From the NCBI GenBank assembly GCA_947503575.1, contig CANNDZ010000001.1:2108001-2172000 (forward strand): DNA of 64,000 bases. Reading direction: 5' to 3'. Each line of letters starts with the position of its first letter. Position 1 is the stretch's first letter. Below are positions 28,514 to 39,237 of this stretch, piece after piece. The notes beneath the pieces are model-generated. The model did not search any database. It was not told the DNA's origin and saw only the letters and a program-made list of their open reading frames with translations. This stretch comes from an uncultured Kordiimonas sp. (GTDB lineage: Bacteria; Pseudomonadota; Alphaproteobacteria; Sphingomonadales; Kordiimonadaceae). Made by a program: the position numbers and the translations under genes.

Positions 28514-28841
28514 ACGGCACCTGAAAACTGAAACAGTGTTATTGTATCTGGTAATTGCATTCTTTTGGCCGGAATGCTGAGCAATGGCAACGTCTATTTT
28601 GCCTCCATACGCACGCAGGATGGCCGAACCTCGTAAACCCGGTCTTGCGCTGCTTGTTGCACAACCGCCACATTCCATCTGAAGAAGTTTGAATTGCCGC
28701 CTTCGAGGGGTGTGTTATGAGATGACAAAAACTATTGAGTTTCATAGCTTTTGGGCAACCACAAAAATGTGGAGCATGGCCCACGCTCAGGGAGGGTCGT
28801 TAATACCGCTAAGTAAAGTAAATTTGCTATCAGGTATTGGT
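28514..28841. other. Gene-free gap upstream of proS
   Basis: This stretch of 328 bases holds the proS 5' region. Several short frames are open on both strands, but none has a convincing start and recognisable protein features; a + frame at 28730 runs on through the terminator hairpin and is not credible. The proS promoter must lie here; no clear hexamers were picked out. Confidence 0.5.
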
Positions 28842-28872
28842 AAAAAAGCAGGGTTTATGCCCTGCTTTTTTT
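28842..28872 (-). terminator. Bidirectional terminator after the DUF1467 gene
   Basis: AAGCAGGG (28846-28853) pairs with CCCTGCTT (28860-28867) around a six-base loop, with A tract on the left and T tract on the right. It ends the long minus-strand nuo-to-DUF1467 transcript and would also stop plus-strand transcription. Confidence 0.85.
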
Positions 28873-28895
28873 CTGTTTGGCCAAATTTTTAAAGG

Positions 28896-29141
28896 TTACT
28901 GCCGAAAGTCGATTAGGCCTGACGTGGCGACGAAATAGTAGACAATTGTAAGGCCGAGGGCGATTGCCGTCGTTACAATAGCTTTCTTCTTCAGGTTTGG
29001 ATTTGTGGGTGCTCCAGGGTCCGTACCTTCATCTGCCGCGTCGGTATTCTCGTGCCGGGCTTTCACCCCCACTGGCAGAGCCGCGAAAAATATTAGCCAC
29101 CAAATGATAACAAAAACAAGGATGAGAGTTACAAAGCTCAC
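28896..29141 (-). CDS. DUF1467 family small membrane protein
   Basis: The 81-residue protein has two membrane segments separated by a polar, acidic loop of about 30 residues. The first segment leads into the conserved WWLIFFAALPVGV of DUF1467, followed by GTDPGAPTNPNLKKKA. The start is GTG with AGGTG six bases upstream. The gene lies downstream of the methylmalonyl-CoA epimerase gene, the usual alphaproteobacterial neighbour, and before proS. Function unknown. Confidence 0.8.
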   Translation of the reverse strand: MSFVTLILVFVIIWWLIFFAALPVGVKARHENTDAADEGTDPGAPTNPNLKKKAIVTTAIALGLTIVYYFVATSGLIDFRQ

Positions 29142-29144
29142 AAT

Positions 29145-29549
29145 TTACACCTGTTCTATTTCAACAAGAGTACCGCAAAAGTCTTTTGGGTGTAGGAACA
29201 GAACCGGTTTACCATGAGCACCATTTTTTGGTTCAGGGCTGCCTAAAATGCGCGCACCATCCGCCAAAAGCTTGTCTCTCGCCGCAAAAATATCATCAAC
29301 CTCGTAGCAAATATGATGCATGCCCCCACTTGGGTTCTTGTCCAGAAAATTCTGTATTGGTGAGTTCTCACCAAAAGGGTATAGCAGTTCTATTTTGGTA
29401 TTTGGCAACGTAACAAACACAGTTGTCACCCCGTGGTCTGGTAGGTCAACAGCGTCTGAAACATCTGCGCCCAACGTATTTCTGTATATTTCCGATGCCA
29501 CATCCAGATTAGGGACAACGATGGCGACATGGTTTAGTTTTCCAATCAT
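29145..29549 (-). CDS. mce: Methylmalonyl-CoA epimerase
   Basis: The enzyme interconverts the (R) and (S) forms of methylmalonyl-CoA in propionate metabolism. The 134-residue VOC-fold protein has the metal-binding residues in KLNHVAIVV, GMHHICYEVDD and the C-terminal GTLVEIEQV. It sits three bases before the DUF1467 gene and 15 bases after rnj, in the typical alphaproteobacterial block. No mutase gene lies in the window. Confidence 0.92.
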   Translation of the reverse strand: MIGKLNHVAIVVPNLDVASEIYRNTLGADVSDAVDLPDHGVTTVFVTLPNTKIELLYPFGENSPIQNFLDKNPSGGMHHICYEVDDIFAARDKLLADGARILGSPEPKNGAHGKPVLFLHPKDFCGTLVEIEQV

Positions 29550-29564
29550 ACCTACTCTCTACTT

Positions 29565-31232
29565 CTAATCTTCCAGATATGTTGCCATAACGGCAACACC
29601 CGGGTTTTTACCAAGCGCAGACCTGCAATGCCGACGGATTGCAATCCTGACACTCTCGACCACCGTTTCATGGGATTGGCGTTTTCTAGCGCTCATTTTC
29701 TCCAAAACACTCTCACATATATCAAGTAACTGATCCTGGAACATTCCGTTATGATCCATTGGCAAACCCAATACAGCAAGTTTTGGGTCCGCCAGCAAAA
29801 AGCCAGAGTCGTCCAAAACGAGGCTTACTGTTACAAATCCCTGGTGGCTTGCCCGCCGTCTATCAGCGACAGCTGGATCATCAACACTGATGACCTCAGT
29901 GCCATCCAGTAATAGGCGCCCATAGACTGTCTCATCAATCTTTGTGGCACCATTTTCGCCGATCTCTATGAGGTCACCATTGGCCGGCACCAGCGTATGT
30001 GTTACGGCATTTTTTTTTGCCAGATCGGCATGGGCAACAAGGTGGCGATGCTCGCCGTGTACTGGTATTGCAACCCTCGGCCGCACCCAGGCATACATGT
30101 CTTCCAGATCAGGTTGCCCGGGGTGTCCCGAAACATGGACAAAATCGTCTTTTTCCGTAATGACTTTGATGCCCCCGACACTTAGCAAATTGAATAGCTG
30201 CCCCAGTGTCAGTTCATTGCCCGGTATGATTTTTGACGAAAAGATAACGGTGTCGCCTGGACTTAATGTCAAATGTTTGTGGTCATCACGGGCAATCCGG
30301 GCCAAGGCGGCACGGCTTTCGCCCTGACATCCCGTGCAGCAAATCAACACTTTGTCTTTTGGTAGATGAGCAGCGTCTTCTTCATCAAGGACAGCGGGAA
30401 AGTTCTGCAGATATCCAGTCTCCTTTGCCGCCTTGGTAATGCGATGCATCGACCGACCCAGCAAAACCAAATGTCTGCCCGTTGCTTTTGCAACTTCGCC
30501 TATCGTGTCTAGCCGGGCAACATTAGAGGCAAAGGTGGTGATAACGACCCTATTCTGCTGCTGTTTGGTAATGTCGATCAAACTGTCACGCACCGCGCGC
30601 TCTGATCCAGCGTTTCTCGGTGAAAATACATTTGTGGAGTCACCAACTAGGGCCAGGACGCCCTCCTCACCCAACGACTTGAGTTTGTCAGACGGGCACG
30701 CTGGGCCAATCAATGGCTCTGGGTCCAATTTCCAGTCACCGGTATGGAACAGTGTTCCGACATCGGTTCTGATTACAACACCGTGCCCTTCTGCAATGGA
30801 ATGTGCGAGCGCAAGGTAAGTGATGTTAAAGGGACCAACGTCGAAAGGAACGTCGTCTGTAACCAGATTAATGTCCACTTCATCAGCTAGGCCAGCTTCC
30901 CTCATTTTATCATTGATAAGGGCAGCGGTGAACTCAGTCGCGTAAATCGGGCACCGAAACCGGTGCCAGAGGTAAGGAATAGCGCCAATATGGTCTTCAT
31001 GACCGTGTGTTACAACAAGCCCGCATAGTCTGTCTTTTTCCCCCTCTATAAAGGCTGGATCGGGGAACATAAGGTCTACACCAGGGTATGCGTCACCCGC
31101 AAAGGACATACCACAATCAACCATCAACCACTGCCCTTTATGGCCATAAAGGTTCAGGTTCATGCCTATTTCGCCGGAGCCACCGAGCGGTAAAAAAAAC
31201 AATCTGTTATCTGATTTGCGAAGATACGCCAA
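29565..31232 (-). CDS. rnj: Ribonuclease J
   Basis: RNase J is a metallo-beta-lactamase-fold RNase with 5'-exonuclease and endonuclease activity in RNA maturation. The 555-residue protein begins with FLPLGGSGEIGMNLNLYG and shows the zinc motif THGHEDHIGAIPYLW, HTGDWKLDP, the beta-CASP segment with GDSTN and CTGCQGES, and VHGEHRHL. The start appears to be TTG immediately after the coaX stop, with CGGA eight bases upstream, since no ATG precedes the conserved N-terminus. Located between coaX and mce. Confidence 0.94.
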   Translation of the reverse strand: MAYLRKSDNRLFFLPLGGSGEIGMNLNLYGHKGQWLMVDCGMSFAGDAYPGVDLMFPDPAFIEGEKDRLCGLVVTHGHEDHIGAIPYLWHRFRCPIYATEFTAALINDKMREAGLADEVDINLVTDDVPFDVGPFNITYLALAHSIAEGHGVVIRTDVGTLFHTGDWKLDPEPLIGPACPSDKLKSLGEEGVLALVGDSTNVFSPRNAGSERAVRDSLIDITKQQQNRVVITTFASNVARLDTIGEVAKATGRHLVLLGRSMHRITKAAKETGYLQNFPAVLDEEDAAHLPKDKVLICCTGCQGESRAALARIARDDHKHLTLSPGDTVIFSSKIIPGNELTLGQLFNLLSVGGIKVITEKDDFVHVSGHPGQPDLEDMYAWVRPRVAIPVHGEHRHLVAHADLAKKNAVTHTLVPANGDLIEIGENGATKIDETVYGRLLLDGTEVISVDDPAVADRRRASHQGFVTVSLVLDDSGFLLADPKLAVLGLPMDHNGMFQDQLLDICESVLEKMSARKRQSHETVVESVRIAIRRHCRSALGKNPGVAVMATYLED

Positions 31233-32006
31233 TTAGCTGTTCCGCTCGTAAATAAGGCGCAATCCTTGAAGCGTTAGCTCGCTTGTAACTTCATCTATAG
31301 CGTCTGTACGATTAGCAAAAATAGCGGCCAGGCCGCCAGTTGCCAGCACCTTCATGTCTGGGCTGTGTTCTGCCTTAAGTCGCGCAACCAATCCCTCGAT
31401 CATACCTACATATCCCCAGAAAATGCCAAACTGCATCGCCTCCTGAGTGGTTTTCCCGGTGATATATTTTGCCGTGGGTGCTGCCACAGCAATGTGCGGT
31501 AGCTTTGCGGCCGCCTGATGAAGCGCAGACAAGGACAAGTTAATTCCCGGACAAATCAGGCCGCCCATATAGGCACCGGTTTTGCCAACAACATCAAATG
31601 TTGTGGCCGTACCAAAATCCACGACAACTAACGGGCCTCCATACAGATGATCGGCCGCAACAGCATTCACCAATCTATCTGCGCCCACTTCCTGAGGGTT
31701 GGTTACCTCTACCTCAACACCGAGTTTCACGTCCGGGGCACCAACGATCATCGGCGAGCATTTGAAAAAAGTCGCGCACAGCTTGGAAATTGGCCATACG
31801 ACTTGCGGAACAACGCTGGCGATAACTGCGCCGTCAACATGCTCTGGCTTAAGGCCATGAAGCATCATAAGCTGGCTGATCCAGACCATATATTCTTCAA
31901 CTGTGCGTAGGTCATTTGTTGAAAGCCGCCATTGGTGCGCAATTTTGTCGCCATCAATCAACGCAAAAACTGTGTTTGTATTACCTGCATCAATCGCCAA
32001 AAGCAT
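31233..32006 (-). CDS. coaX: Type III pantothenate kinase
   Basis: CoaX phosphorylates pantothenate, the first step of coenzyme A synthesis. From ATG 32006 the product is 257 residues and begins MLLAIDAGNTNTVFAL, the phosphate-binding motif of the ASKHA fold. GADRLVNAVAADHLYGG and VVVDFGTATTFDVV are the other signature blocks. AAGGGA stands seven bases before this ATG; an ATG at 32033 overlapping the birA stop (ATGA) would add nine residues and remains possible. Confidence 0.94.
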   Translation of the reverse strand: MLLAIDAGNTNTVFALIDGDKIAHQWRLSTNDLRTVEEYMVWISQLMMLHGLKPEHVDGAVIASVVPQVVWPISKLCATFFKCSPMIVGAPDVKLGVEVEVTNPQEVGADRLVNAVAADHLYGGPLVVVDFGTATTFDVVGKTGAYMGGLICPGINLSLSALHQAAAKLPHIAVAAPTAKYITGKTTQEAMQFGIFWGYVGMIEGLVARLKAEHSPDMKVLATGGLAAIFANRTDAIDEVTSELTLQGLRLIYERNS

Positions 32007-32029
32007 AGCTTTTTCCCTTATGGATTCAT

Positions 32030-32815
32030 TCATTTAGGGCATGGTGCCTCAAAGACATCGCCTGCATACAGAGTACGGGTGGACCCATCATCCAACACCA
32101 GCATTAAACCACCTTGGCTATTCAAGCCTGTCAATGTCGCCATAAAACTCTCGTTAGCGGTGCGAATCTCGCGCCGGTGACCCAAGCCCCAGGAAACGGT
32201 GCGCCATTCTTCAATCAGACCAGAAACATCCTGTGGTTGCCAGTCGGCAAGTCTCTCGTTTAGCCGAAAAGCGAGGCTTTTAAAAGCGTCGGTAACGGCA
32301 ACACGTTTTCCCAGACGTTCTTGTATGCTCGTTGCGGGAAACTGCGCGTCATCAGGATAACTCGCTAAATTCAGGCCAACGCCAATCACGACAAAGTCTA
32401 TTGTCTGATCTTGGCTAGCGCTGCTTTCGATCAATATGCCACTGGCTTTCTTCTCGTCCACGAGAACATCATTAGGCCATTTGCATTGAACGGAAGTGCT
32501 GTCGCAGCCAAGGTCGATGAAACAATCCCGCACTGCAAGAGAAACGACATATGGCAGTGTAGACAAGTCAGCTATTTTCACATTCAGGTGAGTTGACAAG
32601 GAGCAATATAGGTTTCCTTCACCGGAAGCCCACGCGCGACCTCTGCGACCGCGGCCAGCGGATTGTCTGCCGGCGACAAACCATTTTGGGGTATCCAGTC
32701 CAGCGACAGCAGCTTCTGCTGCCAAAGAGTTTGTACTGGTGCACTGGTCAAAATATTGCACGTCTGAGCCAGCTAGAATAAGGCTAGCCCATTCTTGCTG
32801 AATCAACGAACTCAC
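32030..32815 (-). CDS. birA: Biotin--[acetyl-CoA-carboxylase] ligase
   Basis: BirA activates biotin with ATP and attaches it to carboxyl carrier proteins. The GTG start (32815) overlaps the nuoN TAG stop by one base. The 261-residue protein has CTSTNSLA, the biotin/ATP-binding GRGRRGRAW and KWPNDVLVDEKKASGIL. There is no N-terminal helix-turn-helix, so it is a ligase only and not the bio operon repressor. Its place after nuoN is the usual alphaproteobacterial order. Confidence 0.93.
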   Translation of the reverse strand: MSSLIQQEWASLILAGSDVQYFDQCTSTNSLAAEAAVAGLDTPKWFVAGRQSAGRGRRGRAWASGEGNLYCSLSTHLNVKIADLSTLPYVVSLAVRDCFIDLGCDSTSVQCKWPNDVLVDEKKASGILIESSASQDQTIDFVVIGVGLNLASYPDDAQFPATSIQERLGKRVAVTDAFKSLAFRLNERLADWQPQDVSGLIEEWRTVSWGLGHRREIRTANESFMATLTGLNSQGGLMLVLDDGSTRTLYAGDVFEAPCPK

Positions 32816-34266
32816 TAGAATAACAGCGAACCAGCAGCCCATGCAGCGGCACCAACAAGCGGCCAAATCAGCAAGAAGCTTACTGGTGAGTTAACGGCTG
32901 CTGCCACACCAATCACCGCTGATACTGCCTGGCCATGTCCGCCTTCAAACGCGCCTGCAGACTCGTCGAAAAACATCACTTTAACGATGCGCAGATAATA
33001 GTAGCATGCAACAACGCTTGCCAGAAAACCAATCACAGCCAACGGGATCAAGCCCGCTTCAACGGCGGCAAGGAAAACAAACCACTTGCCAAAGAACCCC
33101 GCCAAAAGTGGAATACCGGCAAGAGAAAACATAAAGATCGAGATCGCCACCGCCATTGGCAGATTTGTGGTCGACAGACCCGCCAAATCCTCAATGTCTT
33201 CAACCATTCCGTCGCTGCGACGCATGGACAGAATTGCGGCAAAAGCCCCGAGTGTCATGGTTAAATAGATCGCCAGATAAACCAACAGGGCCTGAACACC
33301 ATCCTGCGTGCCAGCGGCCAGCCCAACAAGCGCATACCCAATATGACCAATAGAACTATAGGCCATCAATCGTTTGATGTTGGTTTGCACAAGCGCAACA
33401 AACGAGCCAACCAGCATAGACGCAATAGATACGAACACGATGACTTGTTGCCACTCCACGACCAGTCCGGGGAAGCCGTTAATCAACGCGCGCACCAGCA
33501 GGGCCATCGCAGCCACCTTTGGGGCAGCCGCAAAAAACGCTGTAACCGGGGTTGGTGATCCCTCATAAACATCTGGCGTCCACATATGGAAAGGTACAGC
33601 AGATATCTTGAAAGCAAGCCCGGACAACAGGAACACGAGGCCGACAACAACACCAATTGGCGCACCGTTTTCACCCTGAAGGCTGGTGGCGAGGACATCG
33701 AAGTCCGTCGTGCCGGAGAATCCATAAATCAGTGAAATACCGTACAAAAGCATTCCAGAACTTAAAGCGCCCAAGACAAAGTATTTAAGCCCTGCTTCCG
33801 TCGATCTTAAGCGATCACGGTTCATGGCTGCCAGTACGTATAAAGACAGACTTTGCAGTTCCAGCCCCACATACAAGCTCATCAAATTGTTTGCTGAAAT
33901 CATGATCAGCATGCCTAGCGTCGCAAATAGAACCAAAATTGGATATTCAAATTTTGCAATATTGTGCTCGGCCAAAAACTTACCAGCGATCAGGATGGCT
34001 ACCGCGCTTCCGATGTAAACAAGTGTTTTAGCAAAAACGGCAAAAGCATCGGTGACAAACATGTCACCAAAGATAACCTCTCGCTCGCCGCCAACTTGAT
34101 TGATCATCACAACGGCGCACACCAGCAACAGAAGGATGGAAAGGTTGGCAACCTGTTTGTAGCTTTTGTCACCCTGAAAAACACCGAGCATCAAAAGCGC
34201 CATGGCACCAATAGCCAGAATAAGCTCTGGCAAAGCGGGTAACAAGGACAGCGATTCACCGTTCAT
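32815..34266 (-). CDS. nuoN: NADH-quinone oxidoreductase subunit N
   Basis: NuoN is one of three Mrp-antiporter-like proton-pumping subunits in the membrane arm of complex I. The 483-residue protein has about 14 membrane helices. The conserved transport residues lie in the Pfam Proton_antipo_M region, with [18 protein letters not shown] (glutamate of TM5) and [20 protein letters not shown] (lysine region). It is the last nuo gene and is translationally coupled to birA. Confidence 0.95.
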   Translation of the reverse strand: MNGESLSLLPALPELILAIGAMALLMLGVFQGDKSYKQVANLSILLLLVCAVVMINQVGGEREVIFGDMFVTDAFAVFAKTLVYIGSAVAILIAGKFLAEHNIAKFEYPILVLFATLGMLIMISANNLMSLYVGLELQSLSLYVLAAMNRDRLRSTEAGLKYFVLGALSSGMLLYGISLIYGFSGTTDFDVLATSLQGENGAPIGVVVGLVFLLSGLAFKISAVPFHMWTPDVYEGSPTPVTAFFAAAPKVAAMALLVRALINGFPGLVVEWQQVIVFVSIASMLVGSFVALVQTNIKRLMAYSSIGHIGYALVGLAAGTQDGVQALLVYLAIYLTMTLGAFAAILSMRRSDGMVEDIEDLAGLSTTNLPMAVAISIFMFSLAGIPLLAGFFGKWFVFLAAVEAGLIPLAVIGFLASVVACYYYLRIVKVMFFDESAGAFEGGHGQAVSAVIGVAAAVNSPVSFLLIWPLVGAAAWAAGSLLF

Positions 34267-34277
34267 CGGGCGGCTCC

Positions 34278-35810
34278 TTAACGGCCTGCTGGCGTGCCGA
34301 TTTGGTCGGCTGCCGCATGGCTGGTATCAGTCAAAAAATGAGTTTCCAAAAGTGCGTTTACGGACGCATGCATCGGATCAAGAAAACTATTTGGGTAAAT
34401 GCCCATCCAAAGGACGACCGCTATAAGCGGCGCAAAAATGAGCTTTTCACGCAATGACAAGTCAGGCATCGCTTTGACATCGTCTTTGTCCAACTCGCCA
34501 AAAATCAGTCGACGAACAAGATACAGCATATAGGCAGCCCCCAGAACAACACCGGTCGTTGCCAGAAATGCAATCCAGCTATTGTACGCAAAGCTGCCGT
34601 TCAAAACCAGAAACTCGCCAACAAAGCCGCTTGTGCCAGGAAGCCCGATTGACGCCATGGAGAAGAGTACGAAAATAGTGGCATAAATTTTCATGTTTAC
34701 TGCCAGTCCGCCATAGCGAGAGATTTCGCGGGTGTGTAGACGATCGTAAATCACGCCAACGCACAGGAATAAAGCGCCAGAGACAACACCATGGCTCAAC
34801 ATGGTGAAAATTGCTCCTTCAATGCCATTCACATTCAGCAAAAACACGCCAATGGTCACAAAGCCCATGTGCGCAACGGATGAGTAAGCGATCAGCTTCT
34901 TAATGTCTTCCTGCACTAAAGCAATCAGAGACGTTACGATAATGGCGATGATGGATAAGGTGAAAACAAGCCAGGAAAATTCAATTGTCGCTTCGGGTAG
35001 CATAGGCAGGCTAAAGCGAAGGAAACCATACCCGCCCATCTTCAGCAAAATACCCGCCAGAATGACAGACCCCCCCGTTGGTGCCTGAACGTGGGCATCC
35101 GGCAGCCATGTATGAACAGGCCACATCGGCATCTTCACCGCAAATGATGCAAAGAAAGCAAGCCACAACCATTTTTGAACATCGACATCGAAACTATGGT
35201 TCATCAGCAATGGAATCTCTGTCGTTCCGGCTTCCAGATACATGTACATGACGGCAACCAGCATCAGCACGGAGCCAAGCAGCGTATACAAGAAGAACTT
35301 GAAGCTCGCGTAGATTCGGTTGACGCCGCCCCAAATACCAATCAGCAGGTACATAGGGATAAGGCCACCTTCAAAGAAGATATAAAACAGGAAGATATCA
35401 AGTGCGGTGAATACGCCGATCATAAGCGTTTCCAATAGGAGGAACGCGATCATGTATTCGCGCACACGATCCTGTATCGAGTCCCAACTGGCAAGCACCA
35501 CAATGGGCATCAAAAACGCTGTCAGGACAACAAACAGCATCGAAATACCGTCAACACCAATGTAATAGCTGATATCGTCACCAATCCAGGCATGCTGTTC
35601 GACGAACTGAAACTCTGCAGTGCTATTATCAAAGCCAAACCACAGCACCAAACTCATGACAAAGGTAATCAGCGTTATAAGAAGTGACACCTGGCGGATG
35701 TTGCGCTTCTCAATGTCTGGGTCACTGTGCCGGATGATCAGAAGAATGGCTGCACCAAGAATGGGCATAATCATCATCAGGGACAACAGATTGTTTTGCA
35801 GAAAAGACAT
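34278..35810 (-). CDS. nuoM: NADH-quinone oxidoreductase subunit M
   Basis: NuoM is the central antiporter-like subunit of the complex I membrane arm. The 510-residue protein has about 14 helices; the key residues are in [21 protein letters not shown] (glutamate in TM5) and the half-closed helix with [47 protein letters not shown] is the characteristic broken-helix stretch. Gene order and 11-base spacing to nuoN fit one operon. Confidence 0.96.
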   Translation of the reverse strand: MSFLQNNLLSLMMIMPILGAAILLIIRHSDPDIEKRNIRQVSLLITLITFVMSLVLWFGFDNSTAEFQFVEQHAWIGDDISYYIGVDGISMLFVVLTAFLMPIVVLASWDSIQDRVREYMIAFLLLETLMIGVFTALDIFLFYIFFEGGLIPMYLLIGIWGGVNRIYASFKFFLYTLLGSVLMLVAVMYMYLEAGTTEIPLLMNHSFDVDVQKWLWLAFFASFAVKMPMWPVHTWLPDAHVQAPTGGSVILAGILLKMGGYGFLRFSLPMLPEATIEFSWLVFTLSIIAIIVTSLIALVQEDIKKLIAYSSVAHMGFVTIGVFLLNVNGIEGAIFTMLSHGVVSGALFLCVGVIYDRLHTREISRYGGLAVNMKIYATIFVLFSMASIGLPGTSGFVGEFLVLNGSFAYNSWIAFLATTGVVLGAAYMLYLVRRLIFGELDKDDVKAMPDLSLREKLIFAPLIAVVLWMGIYPNSFLDPMHASVNALLETHFLTDTSHAAADQIGTPAGR

Positions 35811-35827
35811 ACTTTAAACCCTGCCCC

Positions 35828-37762
35828 TTAGTGTGAGCCGCTTTGCAACATGAACCAGGTCACCACAAGGGCAAGACCAATGATCATGGCAAAGGCATAA
35901 TGATAAACATAACCGGTCTGGAGCTTCCGCACGCGGGCTGCAACGTCCGCTACAAGCGCCGAAACACCATTTGGGCCAAAGCCGTCAATAATATTCTCGT
36001 CGCCTTTTTTCCAGAAAATGCGGCCAAGCCAGAACGCAGGGCGCACAAACAAGAAGTTATACAACTCGTCGAAATACCATTTATTTAGCAGAAAGGCATA
36101 CAGACCATCCCAGGTCTCCGACGTGCGCTTGGCAATATCGCTGCCCCGCATGTAAAACAGAAAAGCGATGGCAAAGCCTAGTACCATGGCCACAAATGGC
36201 GACCAGATAACCGCCGCAGGCACATCATGCGCCCGATCAAGAATATCCCCGGCCGAGGTAATCAGCGCGCCATCCCAGAAACCAAACCGGCCATCGCCAA
36301 TGAAGGCATCTTTATACAAGAACCCGGCGAACAGCGCGCCAAGAGCAAGCAGTATTAGAGGCAACCGTATAGTCAATGGGCCTTCGTGGGCATGATCAAA
36401 GGTGTGGTTGTCAGCACGTGTTGGGCCATGGAATGTCAGGAAGATCAAACGCCAGCTATAGAAGCTGGTCATAAACGCGGCGCATACGGTCATTACGAAG
36501 GCAAACTCTGCACCCGGCGTAGATGCAGCATACGCTGCCTCAATAATCATATCCTTAGAGAAATACCCCGACAAACCTGGAACACCGGTTATTGCGAGCG
36601 TGCCAATTATCATAACGATGTAGGTCAGTGGTATCTTTTTGTAGATACCGCCCATTTTGCGCATGTCTTGTTCATGGTGCATTGCATGAATGACCGAGCC
36701 AGCGCCCAGGAACAACAAGGCTTTGAAGAAGGCATGGGTAAACAGGTGGAATACCGCCGCTCCGTATGCGGACACACCAAGCGCAACAAACATATAACCA
36801 AGCTGCGAGCAGGTCGAATAGGCGATAACGCGTTTGATGTCATTCTGCACAAGGCCAACACTTGCGGCAAATATGGCCGTCGCGGCACCGACGTACGTCA
36901 CAACAGACAAGGCGACCGGCGACAGTTCAAATACTGGACTGAAGCGAGCGACGAGAAAAACACCCGCTGTGACCATGGTTGCCGCATGAATAAGCGCGGA
37001 AACGGGTGTCGGGCCCTCCATTGCGTCTGGCAGCCACGTATGCAAACCAAGCTGTGCCGACTTACCCATGGCTCCAACAAACAGTAAAAGGGCTACGACA
37101 GTAATTGCGTGATACTCCGTTCCAAGGAACGACACTGTCGCTGTTTGATAGTCCCCGATATTCGCAAAGATGGTATTGAATTCGACAGACCCAACCAGCA
37201 AAAACACTGCATAAATGCCAAGGGCGAAACCGAAGTCCCCTACCCTGTTAACCACGAACGCCTTGATTGCCGCAGCGTTCGCACTTGGTTTTTTGAACCA
37301 AAAGCCAATCAGCAGATAAGACGCCAAGCCCACACCTTCCCAGCCGAAGAACATCTGCACCAGATTGTCGCTGGTAACCAGCATTAGCATGGCAAACGTA
37401 AACAGCGAGAGATAGGCAAAAAAGCGCGGCTTGTGGGGGTCTTCTTCCATGTAACCCATGGAATACCAGTGCACCAATGCTGATACAGAATTCACAACAA
37501 CCAGCATCACTGCTGTAAGCGTGTCTATTTTAAGCGCCCAATTAAACGATAGGTCGCCGCTGTTGACCCAGCTCAATACATGAACTGAATATTCATTTCC
37601 TGCTTCGGTGACATCAAAAAAGGCGAACCAAGACAGAACTGCGGCAACGGAAACCAGCAAAGATGTTACCAGCATGCTTGCTTTATCACCGATTTGGCGA
37701 CCAAACATGCCAGCAATCAAAAAGCCAACAAGTGGCAGAAAAACAATAGCCTTAAAGAGCAT
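35828..37762 (-). CDS. nuoL: NADH-quinone oxidoreductase subunit L
   Basis: NuoL is the distal antiporter-like subunit and carries the long lateral helix along the membrane arm. ATG 37762 (MLFKAIVFLPLVGFL) is used because AAGGGG lies eight bases upstream; TTG 37765 overlaps the nuoK spacing. The 644-residue protein has FFGWEGVGLASYLLIGFW, the LHTWLPDAMEGPTPVSALIHAATMVTAG core and NDIKRVIAYSTCSQLGYMFVALG. The long amphipathic C-terminal region (about 510-600) matches the lateral helix. Confidence 0.96.
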   Translation of the reverse strand: MLFKAIVFLPLVGFLIAGMFGRQIGDKASMLVTSLLVSVAAVLSWFAFFDVTEAGNEYSVHVLSWVNSGDLSFNWALKIDTLTAVMLVVVNSVSALVHWYSMGYMEEDPHKPRFFAYLSLFTFAMLMLVTSDNLVQMFFGWEGVGLASYLLIGFWFKKPSANAAAIKAFVVNRVGDFGFALGIYAVFLLVGSVEFNTIFANIGDYQTATVSFLGTEYHAITVVALLLFVGAMGKSAQLGLHTWLPDAMEGPTPVSALIHAATMVTAGVFLVARFSPVFELSPVALSVVTYVGAATAIFAASVGLVQNDIKRVIAYSTCSQLGYMFVALGVSAYGAAVFHLFTHAFFKALLFLGAGSVIHAMHHEQDMRKMGGIYKKIPLTYIVMIIGTLAITGVPGLSGYFSKDMIIEAAYAASTPGAEFAFVMTVCAAFMTSFYSWRLIFLTFHGPTRADNHTFDHAHEGPLTIRLPLILLALGALFAGFLYKDAFIGDGRFGFWDGALITSAGDILDRAHDVPAAVIWSPFVAMVLGFAIAFLFYMRGSDIAKRTSETWDGLYAFLLNKWYFDELYNFLFVRPAFWLGRIFWKKGDENIIDGFGPNGVSALVADVAARVRKLQTGYVYHYAFAMIIGLALVVTWFMLQSGSH

Positions 37763-37767
37763 CAACC

Positions 37768-38076
37768 CTACCCCTTCATCTGATTGATGTCTTCAACCGC
37801 GATAGAACCACGGCTTCGGAAGTAAACGACAAGAATAGCAAGACCAATCGCGGCTTCAGCCGCCGCAACCGTAAGCACGAACATCGCCAACACCTGCCCA
37901 GTCATATCGCCCAAATGGGTCGAGAAGGCTACCAGGTTGATGTTAACTGCCAGCAGCATAAGCTCTACCGACATCAAAATAATGATCACATTCTTCCTAT
38001 TCAGGAAAATGCCGAACACGCCGAAGACAAACAGGATTGCCGCGACGGTCAAATAATGTCCCAGTCCAACCGCCAT
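37768..38076 (-). CDS. nuoK: NADH-quinone oxidoreductase subunit K
   Basis: NuoK is the small three-helix subunit homologous to MrpC/ND4L. The 102-residue protein carries two membrane glutamates needed for proton transfer, in [18 protein letters not shown] and [13 protein letters not shown]. Size and order between nuoJ and nuoL are standard. Confidence 0.96.
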   Translation of the reverse strand: MAVGLGHYLTVAAILFVFGVFGIFLNRKNVIIILMSVELMLLAVNINLVAFSTHLGDMTGQVLAMFVLTVAAAEAAIGLAILVVYFRSRGSIAVEDINQMKG

Positions 38077-38079
38077 CGG

Positions 38080-38721
38080 TTAACCTTTCTTCGTCGGCAG
38101 GGACACGCCCTTGCCGGTTTCAACATCTACAAGGTCAAACGCTTCCTGCGGCTTACGATTTACTTGCTGACCAATATTCTGGCGTCTAACACCCGGACGG
38201 TCCCGCAGCGTCAGCACGATTGCGCCAATCATTGCCACAAGCAGGATCAACCCTGCCGTCTGAAAGATGAAGATATAATCTGTGTAGAGGAGCTGACCGA
38301 GGGCCTCAGTGTTGGTGATGCCGGCATCCGTCGGCGTTGGTGAAGCGGCATTTTTCGCAACATCTTCACCAAAGTTCCAGGCAAGGGTCAAGGCAACCAG
38401 CTCGCCAAGCAAAATGAAACCAACAAGCCCACCAAGCGGCAAGTGTTGGAGCATGCCCTGTCTTAGTTCAGTGAAATTGATATCCAGCATCATGACGACA
38501 AACAGGAACAAAACAGCAACTGCGCCAACATAGACAACAACAAGCAGCATAGCCAAGAACTCTGCGCCCATTAGGACAAACAGGCCTGCCGCAGAAAAGA
38601 ATGCCAAAATAAGCCAAAGCACACTGTGCACCGGATTACGGGCAGATATTACCAGCACACCAGACGCAACGGTGACAGAAGCGAACAGGTAAAAAACCAT
38701 ATCGGGTAAAGCGATTTCCAT
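38080..38721 (-). CDS. nuoJ: NADH-quinone oxidoreductase subunit J
   Basis: NuoJ (ND6) is a five-helix subunit of the membrane arm. The 213-residue protein has the pi-bulge helix region with VVYVGAVAVLFLFVVMML, the family signature, and a polar C-terminal tail. The stop lies four bases before the nuoK start. Confidence 0.95.
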   Translation of the reverse strand: MEIALPDMVFYLFASVTVASGVLVISARNPVHSVLWLILAFFSAAGLFVLMGAEFLAMLLVVVYVGAVAVLFLFVVMMLDINFTELRQGMLQHLPLGGLVGFILLGELVALTLAWNFGEDVAKNAASPTPTDAGITNTEALGQLLYTDYIFIFQTAGLILLVAMIGAIVLTLRDRPGVRRQNIGQQVNRKPQEAFDLVDVETGKGVSLPTKKG

Positions 38722-38733
38722 AACTAACCTGTC

Positions 38734-39222
38734 CTAGCGGTACGGCGCGTCTGCGGCCAGGTTGGCTGCAATTTCGCGTTCCCAGCGTTCGCCGTTTTCC
38801 AGCAATTTGTCTTTGTTATAAAGCAGTTCTTCGCGCGTCTCGGTCGCAAACTCAAAGTTCGGCCCTTCAACAATGGCATCGACCGGGCATGCTTCCTGGC
38901 AAAACCCGCAGTAAATACATTTGACCATATCGATATCATAACGTGTGGTGCGCCGGGATCCATCTTCCCTTGGTTCTGCTTCAATGGTGATAGCCTGCGC
39001 CGGACAAATGGCTTCGCAGAGTTTACAAGCAATGCAGCGCTCTTCACCGTTTGGATAGCGCCGCAAGGCGTGCTCACCGCGAAAACGCGGGCTTAGCGGA
39101 CCTTTTTCATAGGGGTAGTTGACCGTCACTTTAGGCCGGAAGAAATACTTCATCGACAACCAGAAGGCAGCGACAAACTCCCGCAAAAGCAAACTGTTAA
39201 AGGCACGTACTACTGCCGTCAT
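38734..39222 (-). CDS. nuoI: NADH-quinone oxidoreductase subunit I
   Basis: NuoI (TYKY) carries the two 4Fe-4S clusters N6a and N6b that pass electrons toward N2. The 162-residue protein shows the two binding motifs [16 protein letters not shown] and [16 protein letters not shown]. It is preceded by nuoH and followed by nuoJ in the standard order. Confidence 0.97.
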   Translation of the reverse strand: MTAVVRAFNSLLLREFVAAFWLSMKYFFRPKVTVNYPYEKGPLSPRFRGEHALRRYPNGEERCIACKLCEAICPAQAITIEAEPREDGSRRTTRYDIDMVKCIYCGFCQEACPVDAIVEGPNFEFATETREELLYNKDKLLENGERWEREIAANLAADAPYR

Positions 39223-39237
39223 GGGTCAGGCCTTTCT

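Noticed and set aside
28730-28892. A + strand frame (MTKTIEFHSFWAT...) in the proS upstream gap
   Set aside because: It has an acceptable GAGGGG upstream, but reads straight through the terminator hairpin and has no recognisable features.
36386-37087. Plus-strand frame of 233 codons inside nuoL
   Set aside because: Antisense to the conserved nuoL helices; composition (many Arg, His, Cys) is not protein-like.
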